This document shows, one piece after another, positions 7,463 to 16,174 of a DNA stretch of 43,708 bases; positions within the stretch are counted from its first letter, which is position 1, and each line of letters begins with the position of its first letter. The notes beneath the pieces were generated by a model. The model worked only from the letters and a program-made list of their open reading frames with translations. It did no database searches and was not told the origin of the DNA. The stretch comes from JAXHUM01 sp034189325 (GTDB taxonomy: Bacteria; Desulfobacterota; DSM-4660; Desulfatiglandales; Desulfatiglandaceae). The translations under genes were made by a program, and so were the position numbers. The DNA is taken from contig JAXHUM010000056.1 of NCBI GenBank assembly GCA_034189325.1, forward strand, positions 1 through 43,708, written 5' to 3'.

Positions 7463-9037
7463 GATAAACGAGTTAACCATCTGAAGATCCCTCAGAATAT
7501 CCATGTGGAGCGAACTCGTATCGATGCTTTCCGCAAGGCCTTTGTGGAGGCGATCGATGTGTGACTGGCGTAACTCCCACTCCATCTCAATCGCCTTTTG
7601 TTTGTGGGTCATGACCTGCCGGGCCAAGGCGTAGTTGTTTTCTACAAATGCGGCCAGGGCCGTCTTGAAGTTTTCCAGGACAAGCTTGTGGTAATTAACG
7701 ATATCTTGCCATCCTTCTTTGGAGAACTTGGCGCCCATAAGTTGCCTTTTCCTTGCCTTGGTCATGATATTTGATTCGATAATATCGGCGATGTGTTCCA
7801 GGTTAACCGTGAAGGTGATCAGCGACATCTCTCTTCGGGATTCCTCAGGTGAAGCATTGGCAAGAGAGAGCTGGGTGAGGTAGAGTTTGATCTCCCTGTT
7901 GAGGATATCCACATGACCTTCCAGATTCTCCACTCTTTTGACAGCCTCCAAATCGGTACTCTCCAGGCCTTTGATAGATTCAACAAGCATCAATTCCACA
8001 ATATCCGCCATCCGCATGACTTCGCGGTGGGCATTGGCCAGTGCCAGGCTTGGGGACATAAGGGCCTTTGGGTCGAGATATTTGGGGACAAATTCATGAT
8101 GGTCCGAGTCTCGGACCGGCACGATTTTTTCCAGAAACAGGGAAACAAGGCCGGTAGCGGGGAAGAAAAACAGGACAAAGAGGTTGAAGAGCGTGTGAAA
8201 ATGCGCCACCTGGCGGGCCTGGGAATCTGCCAGGGCAGGCAACCAGTCCGCGATAATCGGGACAAGCGGATAAATAACGGCCGCGCCCATTATTTTGATG
8301 AAAACGAACCCATAGGCCACACGCCTGGATGTGATGTCGGCTCCCAAAGCAGAGAGGATCGCCGTGGCGCAGGTCCCTATGTTGGCGCCCAGTGCCAGTG
8401 CCAGAGCGCTTTCAAGGTCAATGATTCCCCCTGCCAAAAGGGAGATGACGATCCCCAGGGTGGCCGAGCTCGTCTGGATGATTGCTGTGAATATGGTTGC
8501 GAAGACCAGGGCGGAAAGAGGGACGTCGATGAGCTTTCGGATCATCATTGCGGCAATGGGGTTGTCCTTGAGAGGGGAGATCGACTCGGACATGATTTTC
8601 ATTCCTAGAAAGATCAGGGCGAAATAAAAGACCGCCTCACCCACATTTCTGCCTCTGTCCGAGCGGCTGAACAGCCGAATGATAATCCCCAGGCCGCAAA
8701 TGATAATGGCCCATTCATATATGTTAAAGGCGATAATCTGGACGGTCAGAGTGGCGCCCACGCCTCCGCCGAGGATCATGGTGAGGGCAGCAGGCAGGGA
8801 TATAAGGGCGGATGAAACGAGTGTGATGACGATCACGGAGGTGGTAGAGCTGCTCTGGGTAACGAGGCCGAACAGAAATCCAGCAAGGATGGATCGAGGC
8901 CGGCTGTTGGAAGCACTATTGAGATAGTTCCGCAGTCTGAAAGAGGCGAGATTCTCCAGACGTCGGCTCCCCTTGAGCATGCCGTAGACAAAAATAAATA
9001 TCCCTGAAATGAAACTAAGAAAATGAATGAGAGTCAT
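7400..9037 (-). CDS. Na+/phosphate cotransporter with PhoU-like C-terminal domain
   Basis: This 545-residue NptA/YjbB-type protein has two inverted Na/Pi-cotransporter repeats in the first 330 residues, each with the family signature (Q-S-S-S at 61-64, Q-T-S-S at 188-191). A G-A-N-I-G-T segment follows the second. From about residue 350 it is a soluble helical PhoU-like domain. It is predicted to move phosphate across the inner membrane with Na+. The ATG at 9037 overlaps the TGA of mpl as ATGA, so the two are translationally coupled in one minus-strand operon. The 3' end overlaps the O-antigen ligase gene convergently. Confidence 0.92.
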   Translation of the reverse strand: MTLIHFLSFISGIFIFVYGMLKGSRRLENLASFRLRNYLNSASNSRPRSILAGFLFGLVTQSSSTTSVIVITLVSSALISLPAALTMILGGGVGATLTVQIIAFNIYEWAIIICGLGIIIRLFSRSDRGRNVGEAVFYFALIFLGMKIMSESISPLKDNPIAAMMIRKLIDVPLSALVFATIFTAIIQTSSATLGIVISLLAGGIIDLESALALALGANIGTCATAILSALGADITSRRVAYGFVFIKIMGAAVIYPLVPIIADWLPALADSQARQVAHFHTLFNLFVLFFFPATGLVSLFLEKIVPVRDSDHHEFVPKYLDPKALMSPSLALANAHREVMRMADIVELMLVESIKGLESTDLEAVKRVENLEGHVDILNREIKLYLTQLSLANASPEESRREMSLITFTVNLEHIADIIESNIMTKARKRQLMGAKFSKEGWQDIVNYHKLVLENFKTALAAFVENNYALARQVMTHKQKAIEMEWELRQSHIDRLHKGLAESIDTSSLHMDILRDLQMVNSFISNIIYPIIEAGDPRIKGNRE

Positions 9038-10440
9038 GTTTTAAGCCTGTTAAGTAACCTCTTGTGGATATTGTCAAATCCTCCGTTTGACATGATCAGT
9101 ATCACGTCTCCTTGTCGGGCCGTCTCAATGATTCCCTCAAGGAGTTGATCCGTATCAGGGAAATAGAAGGCCTCGACTCCCCCTTTCTGAAGGTCCCTTA
9201 CCAGAAGCTGTGAAGAGAACCTTTCCCGGGGAGGAATCTTTTCCATCAGAGGGGGTTCGGGAATCATGGCAATATCAGCATGATTAAAAGATAGGGCATA
9301 GTCGCGCTGAAAGATGTTACGCCTGCTGGAATTCGATCTGGGCTCAAACACGGCTATGAGGCGACGATCTCCATGTTTTTCTTTTACCGCCTGAATGGTC
9401 TTTCTGACCGCCGTGGGATGATGGGCGAAATCGTCCAGAACAAGTATCCCTCGCTCTTCGCCCACGATTTCTTGCCTCCGTTTCACACTCTTAAATTCTT
9501 TCAGCGCTTTTTTCAGAGAAGGGGAGGAGAGATCGAGAAATTCGGAAAGAACAACAGCCGCAAGGAGGTTGGACATGTTGTGCCGACCGTAGAGGGGCGT
9601 TTGAAACGTTATGTATTCCTCTCCCTGCCTCAATATCTTGACATCCGTCAGCCCTTGTTGGTTGTTCGCCGCGAGGACCTTCCACAAGCAATCTCTTGAA
9701 AACCCGTAGGTCTCAACCTGGCATTGTGCCCTCTCGATTTCCGCCACAACCCTTGGATCATCGCCGTTTGCTATCAGAAGGCCTTCAGGGGGAATAATAG
9801 CGATGAGTTTCCTGAAGCTTGCAATCACCTGGTCAATGTCTCTGTAAATATCGCCATGGTCGAATTCAATGCTGGTCAGGATTGCGACCCAGGGCCTGTA
9901 ATGCAGGAATTTCGGACCCTTGTCGAAAAAGGCTGTATCATATTCATCACCCTCAATGACGAAATAGGGCCCTTGGCCCAACTTGAAGTTAGTCTCGAAG
10001 TTCCGGCTAATGCCACCAATCATAAAGCCCGGGTCCGTGCCGGCGGTTTCAAGGATCCAGGCAACAAGCGTTGCAGTGGTGGTCTTTCCGTGGGTCCCGC
10101 TGATTACAATTGACTGTTTCCCCTTAAAGGCAAGTTCTCCAAGGGCTTGGGGAAAGGAGAGATAGGGGAGTTTTATGCGGGAAAGCTCCATTGCCTCGGG
10201 ATTGTCTCTGGTGATAACATTTCCGACAACCACCAGGTCGGGATTATGAGAGAGGTTTCCCGGGCTGTAGCCCTTAAAAACCGGAATCTCCAGCTTCTTG
10301 AGCTGTTCGCTCATAGGTGGATAGATGTTCTGGTCGGAACCGGTGACCCTATACCCTTGATGCTTCAGCATGCCCGCCAGAGAGGCCATGCCGGTCCCGC
10401 AAATGCCCATGAGGTGAATCGTCTTTACAAGGTCGGGCAT
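9034..10440 (-). CDS. mpl: UDP-N-acetylmuramate:L-alanyl-gamma-D-glutamyl-meso-diaminopimelate ligase
   Basis: This cytoplasmic ligase recycles the murein tripeptide by joining it to UDP-MurNAc. It has the Mur-ligase N-domain I-H-L-M-G-I-C-G-T-G-M with V-T-G-S-D-Q-N-I-Y-P-P-M-S, which is diagnostic of Mpl rather than MurC. The ATP loop G-T-H-G-K-T-T-T is at residues 115-122, with E-G-D-E-Y-D-T-A-F-F-D-K and D-D-F-A-H-H-P-T further on. I chose the ATG at 10440 (468 residues) because the family begins about six residues before the I-H-L strand. A longer frame from an ATG at 10566 would add 42 residues, the first part read from a short repeat element. Neither start has a strong ribosome-binding site. 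Confidence 0.92.
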   Translation of the reverse strand: MPDLVKTIHLMGICGTGMASLAGMLKHQGYRVTGSDQNIYPPMSEQLKKLEIPVFKGYSPGNLSHNPDLVVVGNVITRDNPEAMELSRIKLPYLSFPQALGELAFKGKQSIVISGTHGKTTTATLVAWILETAGTDPGFMIGGISRNFETNFKLGQGPYFVIEGDEYDTAFFDKGPKFLHYRPWVAILTSIEFDHGDIYRDIDQVIASFRKLIAIIPPEGLLIANGDDPRVVAEIERAQCQVETYGFSRDCLWKVLAANNQQGLTDVKILRQGEEYITFQTPLYGRHNMSNLLAAVVLSEFLDLSSPSLKKALKEFKSVKRRQEIVGEERGILVLDDFAHHPTAVRKTIQAVKEKHGDRRLIAVFEPRSNSSRRNIFQRDYALSFNHADIAMIPEPPLMEKIPPRERFSSQLLVRDLQKGGVEAFYFPDTDQLLEGIIETARQGDVILIMSNGGFDNIHKRLLNRLKT

Positions 10441-10525
10441 CCTATTGAGAGAAGGGTCAAGGCCGCCTTTTGTTTCAAGGATTTTTTTCTGAATCGAGAT
10501 ATCAAATCTCCTTTCCTCTATTGAA

Positions 10526-10648
10526 GGTCTCGCAAAAAGTTCGCCATCTGTGTCACGCTGCTTCATTCGTCACTGCGGCGTAGGATAATGACGCCTCATT
10601 TCTCAGGATATGCAGGGCTTGATCATGTACATTTTCACGAAAGCGTCG
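10526..10648. mobile_element. Short inverted-repeat element, copy 1
   Basis: This ~123-bp unit begins GGTCTCGCAAAAAGTTC and ends CATTTTCACGAAAGCGTC; the ends are imperfect inverted complements. It aligns along its length with 17520-17641, sharing for instance the ATCTG, TTCGT and TTGATC blocks and a common downstream TGACTTT. There is no coding capacity. It lies between the divergent mpl and rpmB genes and supplies the 5' end of the long mpl frame. Confidence 0.65.
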
Positions 10649-10699
10649 AAATATTGACTTTCCACGAATCCAACAATGTTGAATGCTGGAAAAAATTGC

Positions 10700-10728
10700 T
10701 TGCCATTTGCCCATCGCATATGTAAATT
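10700..10728 (+). promoter_or_regulatory. Candidate sigma-70 promoter for rpmB
   Basis: TTGCCA (10700-10705) is followed after 17 bp by TAAATT (10723-10728) with a TG just before it. The match is moderate (four of six at the -10). It reads towards rpmB, whose start is about 110 bp downstream. Confidence 0.35.
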
Positions 10729-10807
10729 ATAAAATTCTTCAGCAAAAAAGTCATGTGTTTCATTTGAGATCGATGGTAGCCCCTTTGAAACCCCTGACAA
10801 AGTATAT

Positions 10808-10823
10808 GACCATCTCCATGGTC
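10808..10823 (+). promoter_or_regulatory. Hairpin in the rpmB leader
   Basis: GACCAT-CTCC-ATGGTC is a perfect 6-bp stem with a 4-base loop, followed by TTT. It ends only a few bases before the AAAGGAG ribosome-binding site of rpmB, so it could affect translation initiation or, less likely, act as a weak attenuator. Confidence 0.4.
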
Positions 10824-10840
10824 TTTAAAGGAGTCCTACG

Positions 10841-11029
10841 ATGGCTAAGGTCTGTGAAATTTGTGGTAAAAAACCGGTTGTCGGTTATAATGTCAGTCAT
10901 GCCCACAACAAAACCAAAAAACGCTGGTACCCGAACCTCCAGAGTGTGAAGGTCGTTGAAAACGGACAAAGAATGAAAATAAAGGTCTGTACAAGCTGTA
11001 TTAAATCCGGCAGGGTTGAAAAGGGCTAA
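10841..11029 (+). CDS. rpmB: 50S ribosomal protein L28
   Basis: This 62-residue ribosomal protein has the zinc-binding form of L28: C-E-I-C near the N-terminus and C-T-S-C near the C-terminus. It also has the conserved N-V-S-H-A-H-N-K-T-K-R-W-Y-P-N-L core. It is a component of the large ribosomal subunit. AAAGGAG lies at a good distance before the ATG. It is not followed by rpmG; the gene stands alone, divergent from mpl and convergent with rsh. Retention of all four cysteines suggests the zinc-dependent paralogue. Confidence 0.97.
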   Translation: MAKVCEICGKKPVVGYNVSHAHNKTKKRWYPNLQSVKVVENGQRMKIKVCTSCIKSGRVEKG

Positions 11030-11049
11030 AGGCCTTTCTGGTTGGGTGT

Positions 11050-13194
11050 TTAGAGTCTTTCCACGATCAGGATATCCTTTACTTTTCTGATTGCTTCCAT
11101 GATATCCTCGAGTTGTTTGTAGTCTCCCACTTCAATAGTGAAAATGGACACACCCTTGTTGTCCATGGTCGTCCTTACGTCGGCCTGGACAATGTTAGCA
11201 TCTTTCTGGGTTATGATCGAACTCACATCGGCCAAAACCCCTTTTCTCTCCACGCTGGTCACTCTCACGTTCGCAAGGTGCAATTCTTCCGGTGATGGAT
11301 CCCATGAAACCTCAACCAACCTCTCGGGGTCTGCTTTTGTTACGTGGCGGCAGTCTTCATGGTGAACAGTGATACCCCGGCCCCTTGTAATGAAACCGAC
11401 GATTTTTTCTCCAGGCAAGGGATGACAGCAACTGGCAAAGTGGATCAAAATGTCGCTCATCCCTTTGACCTTTATGTCGTGATCACCCTTTCGTCGCTTT
11501 ATGTGCTCAACGACCCGTCCCACGATCCCGGAGGGAGGTTTTTCCTGTTTGAGACCCAACTTCAGCCTGAGCCGTCCGAGCACCTGTCTCGACGAGATTT
11601 TCCCCAGACCGATCTGGGCAAGAAGGTCCTCTATGGAATGAAACGAGAGGTCTTCGGCAATCGCCCGAATCTGCTCGTTTTTGAGGATATTCGTCAGATT
11701 TATATGGTTTTCATGAAGGGCACTCTCTAAAATACTCTTCCCCAGACTGACGCTTTCCTCCCTTTCCTGGCTGTTGATCCATTGCCTGATCCTTGTCTTG
11801 GCCCTGGGAGTTTTGACAAATTCCAGCCAGTCCTTACTCGGATGCTGCTTGGGTGAGGTGATAATCTCGACAATATTTCCGTTTTCCAGTTTGTGCCGAA
11901 GGGGGACCATTTTCCCATTCACCTTGGCACCCATGCACTTCTGTCCCACTTCCGAATGGATGCTGTACGCAAAATCAACAGGGGTCGCGCCTTTGGGAAA
12001 CGCCTTAACATCACCTCTGGGGGTAAAGACATAGACCTCATCGGGAAAGAGATCCATCCTGACGGTTTCGAGAAATTCTACCGGATCCTTCAGGTCCTTC
12101 TGCCATTCCAGGAGTTGCCGGAGCCATGCAAATTGCTTTTCATCGGTCTTGGTTGCGATGGCCCCCTCTTTGTATTTCCAATGGGCCGCAATACCGGCCT
12201 CGGCTATCCTGTCCATTTCCCAGGTCCTGATCTGGATCTCCATTCTCTGGCCGACCGGTCCGATGACCGTGGTATGTAATGACTGGTACATATTCGCCTT
12301 CGGCACGGAGACGTAGTCCTTGAATTTCCCTTGGATAGGCTTCCACATGGAATGAATATGACCCAGAGTTTCGTAGCACTCCTTAATGCTGTTGACGATG
12401 ATACGGAAGGCCACGATATCATAGACCTGGTTGACAGCAAGGTTTTGATCCAACATCTTTTTGTAGATACTATAAAAGTGCTTTTCTCTCCCTTTAATGA
12501 TGGCCTCGATTCCAAAGCCGGCGAGTTTCTCGGACAGTAGGGCCTTGACCTCCCGAATGAACTTGTCCCTTTCACCCCTCTGTTGGGCCGTCTGTGTCTT
12601 GATCTGTTGGTAAATGGCGGGCTCGAGGTAGTAAAGACAGAGATCTTCCAGACTGGACATGACCCAGTGGATCCCGATTCTTCCGGCCAGGGGTGCGTAG
12701 ATGTCCCGGGTCTCCTGGGCGATCAGCCTCTGTTTTTCCACCGGCTGGAACCCGAGGGTTCGCATGTTATGAAGTCGGTCAGCCAGTTTTACGAGGATCA
12801 CACGGATATCAGCCGACATGGCAAGGATCATCTTTCGGACGTTTTCCGCCTGTCGTTGCTTGCGACTGGCAAACTGCATCTTACTGATCTTTGAGACACC
12901 CTCCACAATATTGGCGGTCTCTTCACCAAAAAGACGCTTGATTTCATCGTAGGTGGCGTTCGTATCCTCGGTCGTGTCGTGGAGAAGACCTGCGACAATA
13001 CAAACGACATCCATTTTCATCTGTGTGAGAATGTGGGCTGTCTCCAAGGGGTGTGAAAGATAAGGTTCACCTGAAAGACGGATCTGACCCTGATGAACCT
13101 TGGCCGAATACACATAGGCCTTTTCTATGAGGCTGATATCCGCTTTGGGGTGGTAGCTCAGGAGATTAGAGGTGATATCATTTAGACGAATCAT
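11050..13194 (-). CDS. spoT: Bifunctional (p)ppGpp synthetase/hydrolase (Rel/SpoT)
   Basis: This full-length 714-residue RSH protein controls the stringent response. The HD hydrolase domain has H48 (S-H-P-L-E) and the H-D pair at 72-73 (L-H-D-T-T-E-D). The synthetase domain has Y-D-I-V-A-F-R and K-F-K-D-Y-V-S-V-P-K. Having K-x-K-D rather than E-x-D-D points to the bifunctional, not RelA-only, type. The TGS domain follows at about 390-450, then a C-C-H-P-L-P-G-E region and a C-terminal ACT domain from about 640. Its start lies 17 bp inside the 3' end of proS, so it is the last gene of the ispG-proS-rsh operon. Confidence 0.95.
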   Translation of the reverse strand: MIRLNDITSNLLSYHPKADISLIEKAYVYSAKVHQGQIRLSGEPYLSHPLETAHILTQMKMDVVCIVAGLLHDTTEDTNATYDEIKRLFGEETANIVEGVSKISKMQFASRKQRQAENVRKMILAMSADIRVILVKLADRLHNMRTLGFQPVEKQRLIAQETRDIYAPLAGRIGIHWVMSSLEDLCLYYLEPAIYQQIKTQTAQQRGERDKFIREVKALLSEKLAGFGIEAIIKGREKHFYSIYKKMLDQNLAVNQVYDIVAFRIIVNSIKECYETLGHIHSMWKPIQGKFKDYVSVPKANMYQSLHTTVIGPVGQRMEIQIRTWEMDRIAEAGIAAHWKYKEGAIATKTDEKQFAWLRQLLEWQKDLKDPVEFLETVRMDLFPDEVYVFTPRGDVKAFPKGATPVDFAYSIHSEVGQKCMGAKVNGKMVPLRHKLENGNIVEIITSPKQHPSKDWLEFVKTPRAKTRIRQWINSQEREESVSLGKSILESALHENHINLTNILKNEQIRAIAEDLSFHSIEDLLAQIGLGKISSRQVLGRLRLKLGLKQEKPPSGIVGRVVEHIKRRKGDHDIKVKGMSDILIHFASCCHPLPGEKIVGFITRGRGITVHHEDCRHVTKADPERLVEVSWDPSPEELHLANVRVTSVERKGVLADVSSIITQKDANIVQADVRTTMDNKGVSIFTIEVGDYKQLEDIMEAIRKVKDILIVERL

Positions 13195-14905
13195 AAAGGC
13201 TTTTTATGCTTTCACTGATCATGGAGCAGGCGTTGTTTAGGGGTATCTCCCTGCTCTCCGATTCGCTGCGCATTTTTATTTCCACCTGATTGTTCTTGAC
13301 GCCGCGTAGCCCCACAACAACACGGACAGGGAAGCCGAGGAGATCAGCGTCATTGAACTTTATTCCCGCCCGTTCATCTCTATCGTCCAGGAGGGCGTCG
13401 ATGTTGTTATCGAGGAGTTCCCTATAGATTCTTTCCGCTGTTTCGACCACTTCGCTTTTGTGCATCTGAAGGGGCAGGACCACCACCTCAAACGGGGAAA
13501 TCGGAGCGGGGAACACGATGCCGTTTTCATCATGATTCTGTTCAATAGCCGCTGCAACGATCCGTCCGATGCCTATGCCGTAACAGCCCATGACAATGGT
13601 CCTTTCGGTACCCTGTTCATCAAGAAAGACCGCATTGAGGGCCTTGCTGTATTTCGTGCCCAACCTGAAGATGTGTCCGACTTCGATGCCTCTTCCAAAT
13701 CGTATCGGAGCTCCGCACCGGGGACACAGATCCCCAGGGGCGATTGTTCGAAGATCACCGAACGTATCTGCTTGAAAGTCTCGCTCCATGTTTACGTTCA
13801 TGAAATGGGTGTCTTTTTTGTTCCCTCCGGTAACGAAGTTGCTCATCTGCATGACTGCCTGATCCGCTACTATCTTAATGTTGAGGCCGATAGGACCGGC
13901 AAATCCCATGGGGGCGCCGGTAGACTCTTCCACCACATCAGGAGTGGCGAGCTCGACCTTTTGAGCCCCTAAAAAGCTCTTGAGTTTTGCCTCATTCAGC
14001 TCATGGTCTCCCCTGACCAGTGCGGCGACCACATCGCCGTCAACAACAAATATGAGGGTCTTAATCAGTTGAACGGGGGAGATGTGCAGGAAGCCCGTCA
14101 CCTCTTCCACACTCTTCATGTCAGGGGTTTCCACCTCCTCAATCTGTTTCATGTCTTCAGTGTTTTTTTCAGGAGAATCGTCTATCCATCTTATCTCGGC
14201 CCTTTCCAGGTTGGCGGCATAGTCGCACTCCGTGCAGTTGATTATCTGGTCTTCACCTGTCTCGGCAAGCACCATAAATTCGTGGGAATAACTTCCGCCG
14301 ATCGCGCCGGTGTCCGCCTCAACAGCCCTGAATTTTAGACCGCATCGAGCGAATATCCTTTCGTACGCTTCATACATGGCCCTGTAACTGATTGCGGCGC
14401 TCTCTTCGTCAATGTCGAAACTATAGGCGTCCTTCATAATGAATTCCCGCCCCCGCATCAGCCCAAAGCGCGGTCGTATCTCGTCTCTGAACTTGGTCTG
14501 TATCTGATAGAAATTCAGGGGCATCTGCCTGTAAGACTGGATCTCTCTTCTCACCAAATCGGTGACAACCTCTTCATGTGTGGGTCCCAGGCAGGCATCT
14601 CTGCCGTGACGGTCTTTAAACCGCAGGAGTTCGCTGCCGTAATAATCCCACCGGCCGCTTTCCTGCCACAGCTCAGCAGGTTGCACGGCAGGCATGAGAA
14701 TCTCCAGTGCCCCGGCTCGATTCATCTCCTCTCTTACAATGGTTTCCACTTTCTTCAAGGAGCGAAGTCCTGCCGGGAGATAGGTATAGATACCGGATGT
14801 CAGTTTCCTGATCATGCCGGCCCTCAGCATAAGCTGGTGACTGATAATCTCGGCGTCGGAAGGCGCCTCCTTGAACGTGGGTAGAAAAAACTTCGAATAT
14901 TTCAT
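13178..14905 (-). CDS. proS: Prolyl-tRNA synthetase, bacterial type
   Basis: This 575-residue class II enzyme charges tRNA(Pro). Motif 2 is seen as F-R-D-E-I-R-P-R-F-G-L-M-R-G-R-E-F, and motif 3 as G-C-Y-G-I-G-I-G-R. The insertion between them (about residues 225-400) is the YbaK-like editing domain of bacterial ProRS. Length matches the family. It sits 15 bp after ispG and overlaps the next gene, rsh, by 17 bp, which is a tight operon on the minus strand. Confidence 0.97.
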   Translation of the reverse strand: MKYSKFFLPTFKEAPSDAEIISHQLMLRAGMIRKLTSGIYTYLPAGLRSLKKVETIVREEMNRAGALEILMPAVQPAELWQESGRWDYYGSELLRFKDRHGRDACLGPTHEEVVTDLVRREIQSYRQMPLNFYQIQTKFRDEIRPRFGLMRGREFIMKDAYSFDIDEESAAISYRAMYEAYERIFARCGLKFRAVEADTGAIGGSYSHEFMVLAETGEDQIINCTECDYAANLERAEIRWIDDSPEKNTEDMKQIEEVETPDMKSVEEVTGFLHISPVQLIKTLIFVVDGDVVAALVRGDHELNEAKLKSFLGAQKVELATPDVVEESTGAPMGFAGPIGLNIKIVADQAVMQMSNFVTGGNKKDTHFMNVNMERDFQADTFGDLRTIAPGDLCPRCGAPIRFGRGIEVGHIFRLGTKYSKALNAVFLDEQGTERTIVMGCYGIGIGRIVAAAIEQNHDENGIVFPAPISPFEVVVLPLQMHKSEVVETAERIYRELLDNNIDALLDDRDERAGIKFNDADLLGFPVRVVVGLRGVKNNQVEIKMRSESESREIPLNNACSMISESIKSLYDSSK

Positions 14906-14920
14906 TTGCTTATGGTTCCT

Positions 14921-15988
14921 TTATCCAACCAGATTCTTGACCTCCTCAATCAAGGTATCCGCCAGTTTGTGTTCCGGGATTTTTCTGACAATCTCTCCCT
15001 TTTTGAAAAGTATCCCCTGTCCCCTGCCGCCTGCGACACCGATATCCGCCTCCCTGGCCTCCCCGGGGCCATTGACCACACAGCCCATGATGGCTACCTT
15101 TGGAGATGCCTCGATAAATGACAGGGCCTGTTCGACCTTTTCGACCAAGCCGAGGAGGTCTATCTCACATCTCCCGCACGTGGGGCAAGAGATGATCTCA
15201 GGTCCTCGATGTCTCATGTCCAGGGCCCTGAGTATTTCATAGGCCACTCTCACCTCTAAAAGAGGATCTCCGGTCAGGGAGACTCGAAAAGTATCACCGA
15301 TTCCTAGTGCGAGGAGTTGTCCAATACCAATGGCGCTCTTGACTGTGCCGGCTATAAGCGTTCCCGCCTCCGTGACTCCCAGGTGCAGAGGGTAGGGAGC
15401 CTTTGCACTCAATAATTCATAGGCCCGGATGGTGTCGAGCACATTGGAAGATTTCAGCGATACCTTCATCTGATCAAAGCCGAGATCTTCCATAAGGGCG
15501 ATATTGATAAGAGCGCTTTCCACCATGGCCTCAGGTGAGGGCCTCCCATGCCTTTGAAGGACCTCTTTGTGCAGTGAGCCGGAATTGACCCCTATCCGTA
15601 TAGGCACATTGAGATCGCCCGCTAACTTGGCTATTTTCGAGATTTCTCTCCTGCCGCCTATATTGCCGGGGTTGATCCTCAGCCCGTCCGCTCCTCTTTC
15701 TAATGCCGTCAGGGCCAGACGATGGTCAAAATGGATGTCCGCAATGAGGGGCGTGTCGACCTTTCGTCGTATCTCGCCAAAGGCGGCGGCTGCCTCCTTG
15801 TCGGGGATGGCCAAACGCACGATTTCACAACCCGCCTCGGATAACCGCACAATCTGGTCAACGGTCGCCGGTACATCCCGCGTATCCGTATTGGTCATCG
15901 ACTGGACGACGACAGGCGCACCACCTCCTATCGGCACTTTGCCCACATATATTCTCTTTGTTGAGTCCCTTCTTGCTTGTGCCGTCAT
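14921..15988 (-). CDS. ispG: 4-hydroxy-3-methylbut-2-en-1-yl diphosphate synthase
   Basis: This enzyme makes HMBPP from MEcPP, the penultimate step of the non-mevalonate isoprenoid pathway, using a [4Fe-4S] cluster. The cluster ligands are visible: C268 and C271 in S-C-P-T-C-G-R, C303 in G-C-V-V-N-G-P-G-E, with E310 after it. The TIM-barrel N-domain has V-Q-S-M-T-N-T-D-T and I-A-D-I-H-F-D. At 355 residues it is the short bacterial form. It is the first gene of the ispG-proS-rsh operon. Confidence 0.97.
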   Translation of the reverse strand: MTAQARRDSTKRIYVGKVPIGGGAPVVVQSMTNTDTRDVPATVDQIVRLSEAGCEIVRLAIPDKEAAAAFGEIRRKVDTPLIADIHFDHRLALTALERGADGLRINPGNIGGRREISKIAKLAGDLNVPIRIGVNSGSLHKEVLQRHGRPSPEAMVESALINIALMEDLGFDQMKVSLKSSNVLDTIRAYELLSAKAPYPLHLGVTEAGTLIAGTVKSAIGIGQLLALGIGDTFRVSLTGDPLLEVRVAYEILRALDMRHRGPEIISCPTCGRCEIDLLGLVEKVEQALSFIEASPKVAIMGCVVNGPGEAREADIGVAGGRGQGILFKKGEIVRKIPEHKLADTLIEEVKNLVG

Positions 15989-16174
15989 GGCTACCTGTGC
16001 CCACTTCCGGAAGTTCCGGCCGATGTTTGTTGCTCCTCCCGAAAAGTCTGAGGAACAAACCGACGTTTATGGAGAGGATTTCTCCGGAGCTGTCCTTGGA
16101 TGTAATCTGCGGCCTTTAGAAAAGAGGCCCCATGGCCCTTTTATCTTACCTTACTTATTCGGCACTTCCCGAAT

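Noticed and set aside
7913..8608. 231-residue plus-strand frame opposite the Na/Pi cotransporter
   Set aside because: The sequence is low-complexity and charged (R/G/D-rich), without a domain or ribosome-binding site; it mirrors the cotransporter codons.
16111..16129. GGCCTTT/AAGAGGCC hairpin after the phosphofructokinase stop as a terminator
   Set aside because: The stem is bulged and no T-run follows on the minus strand.
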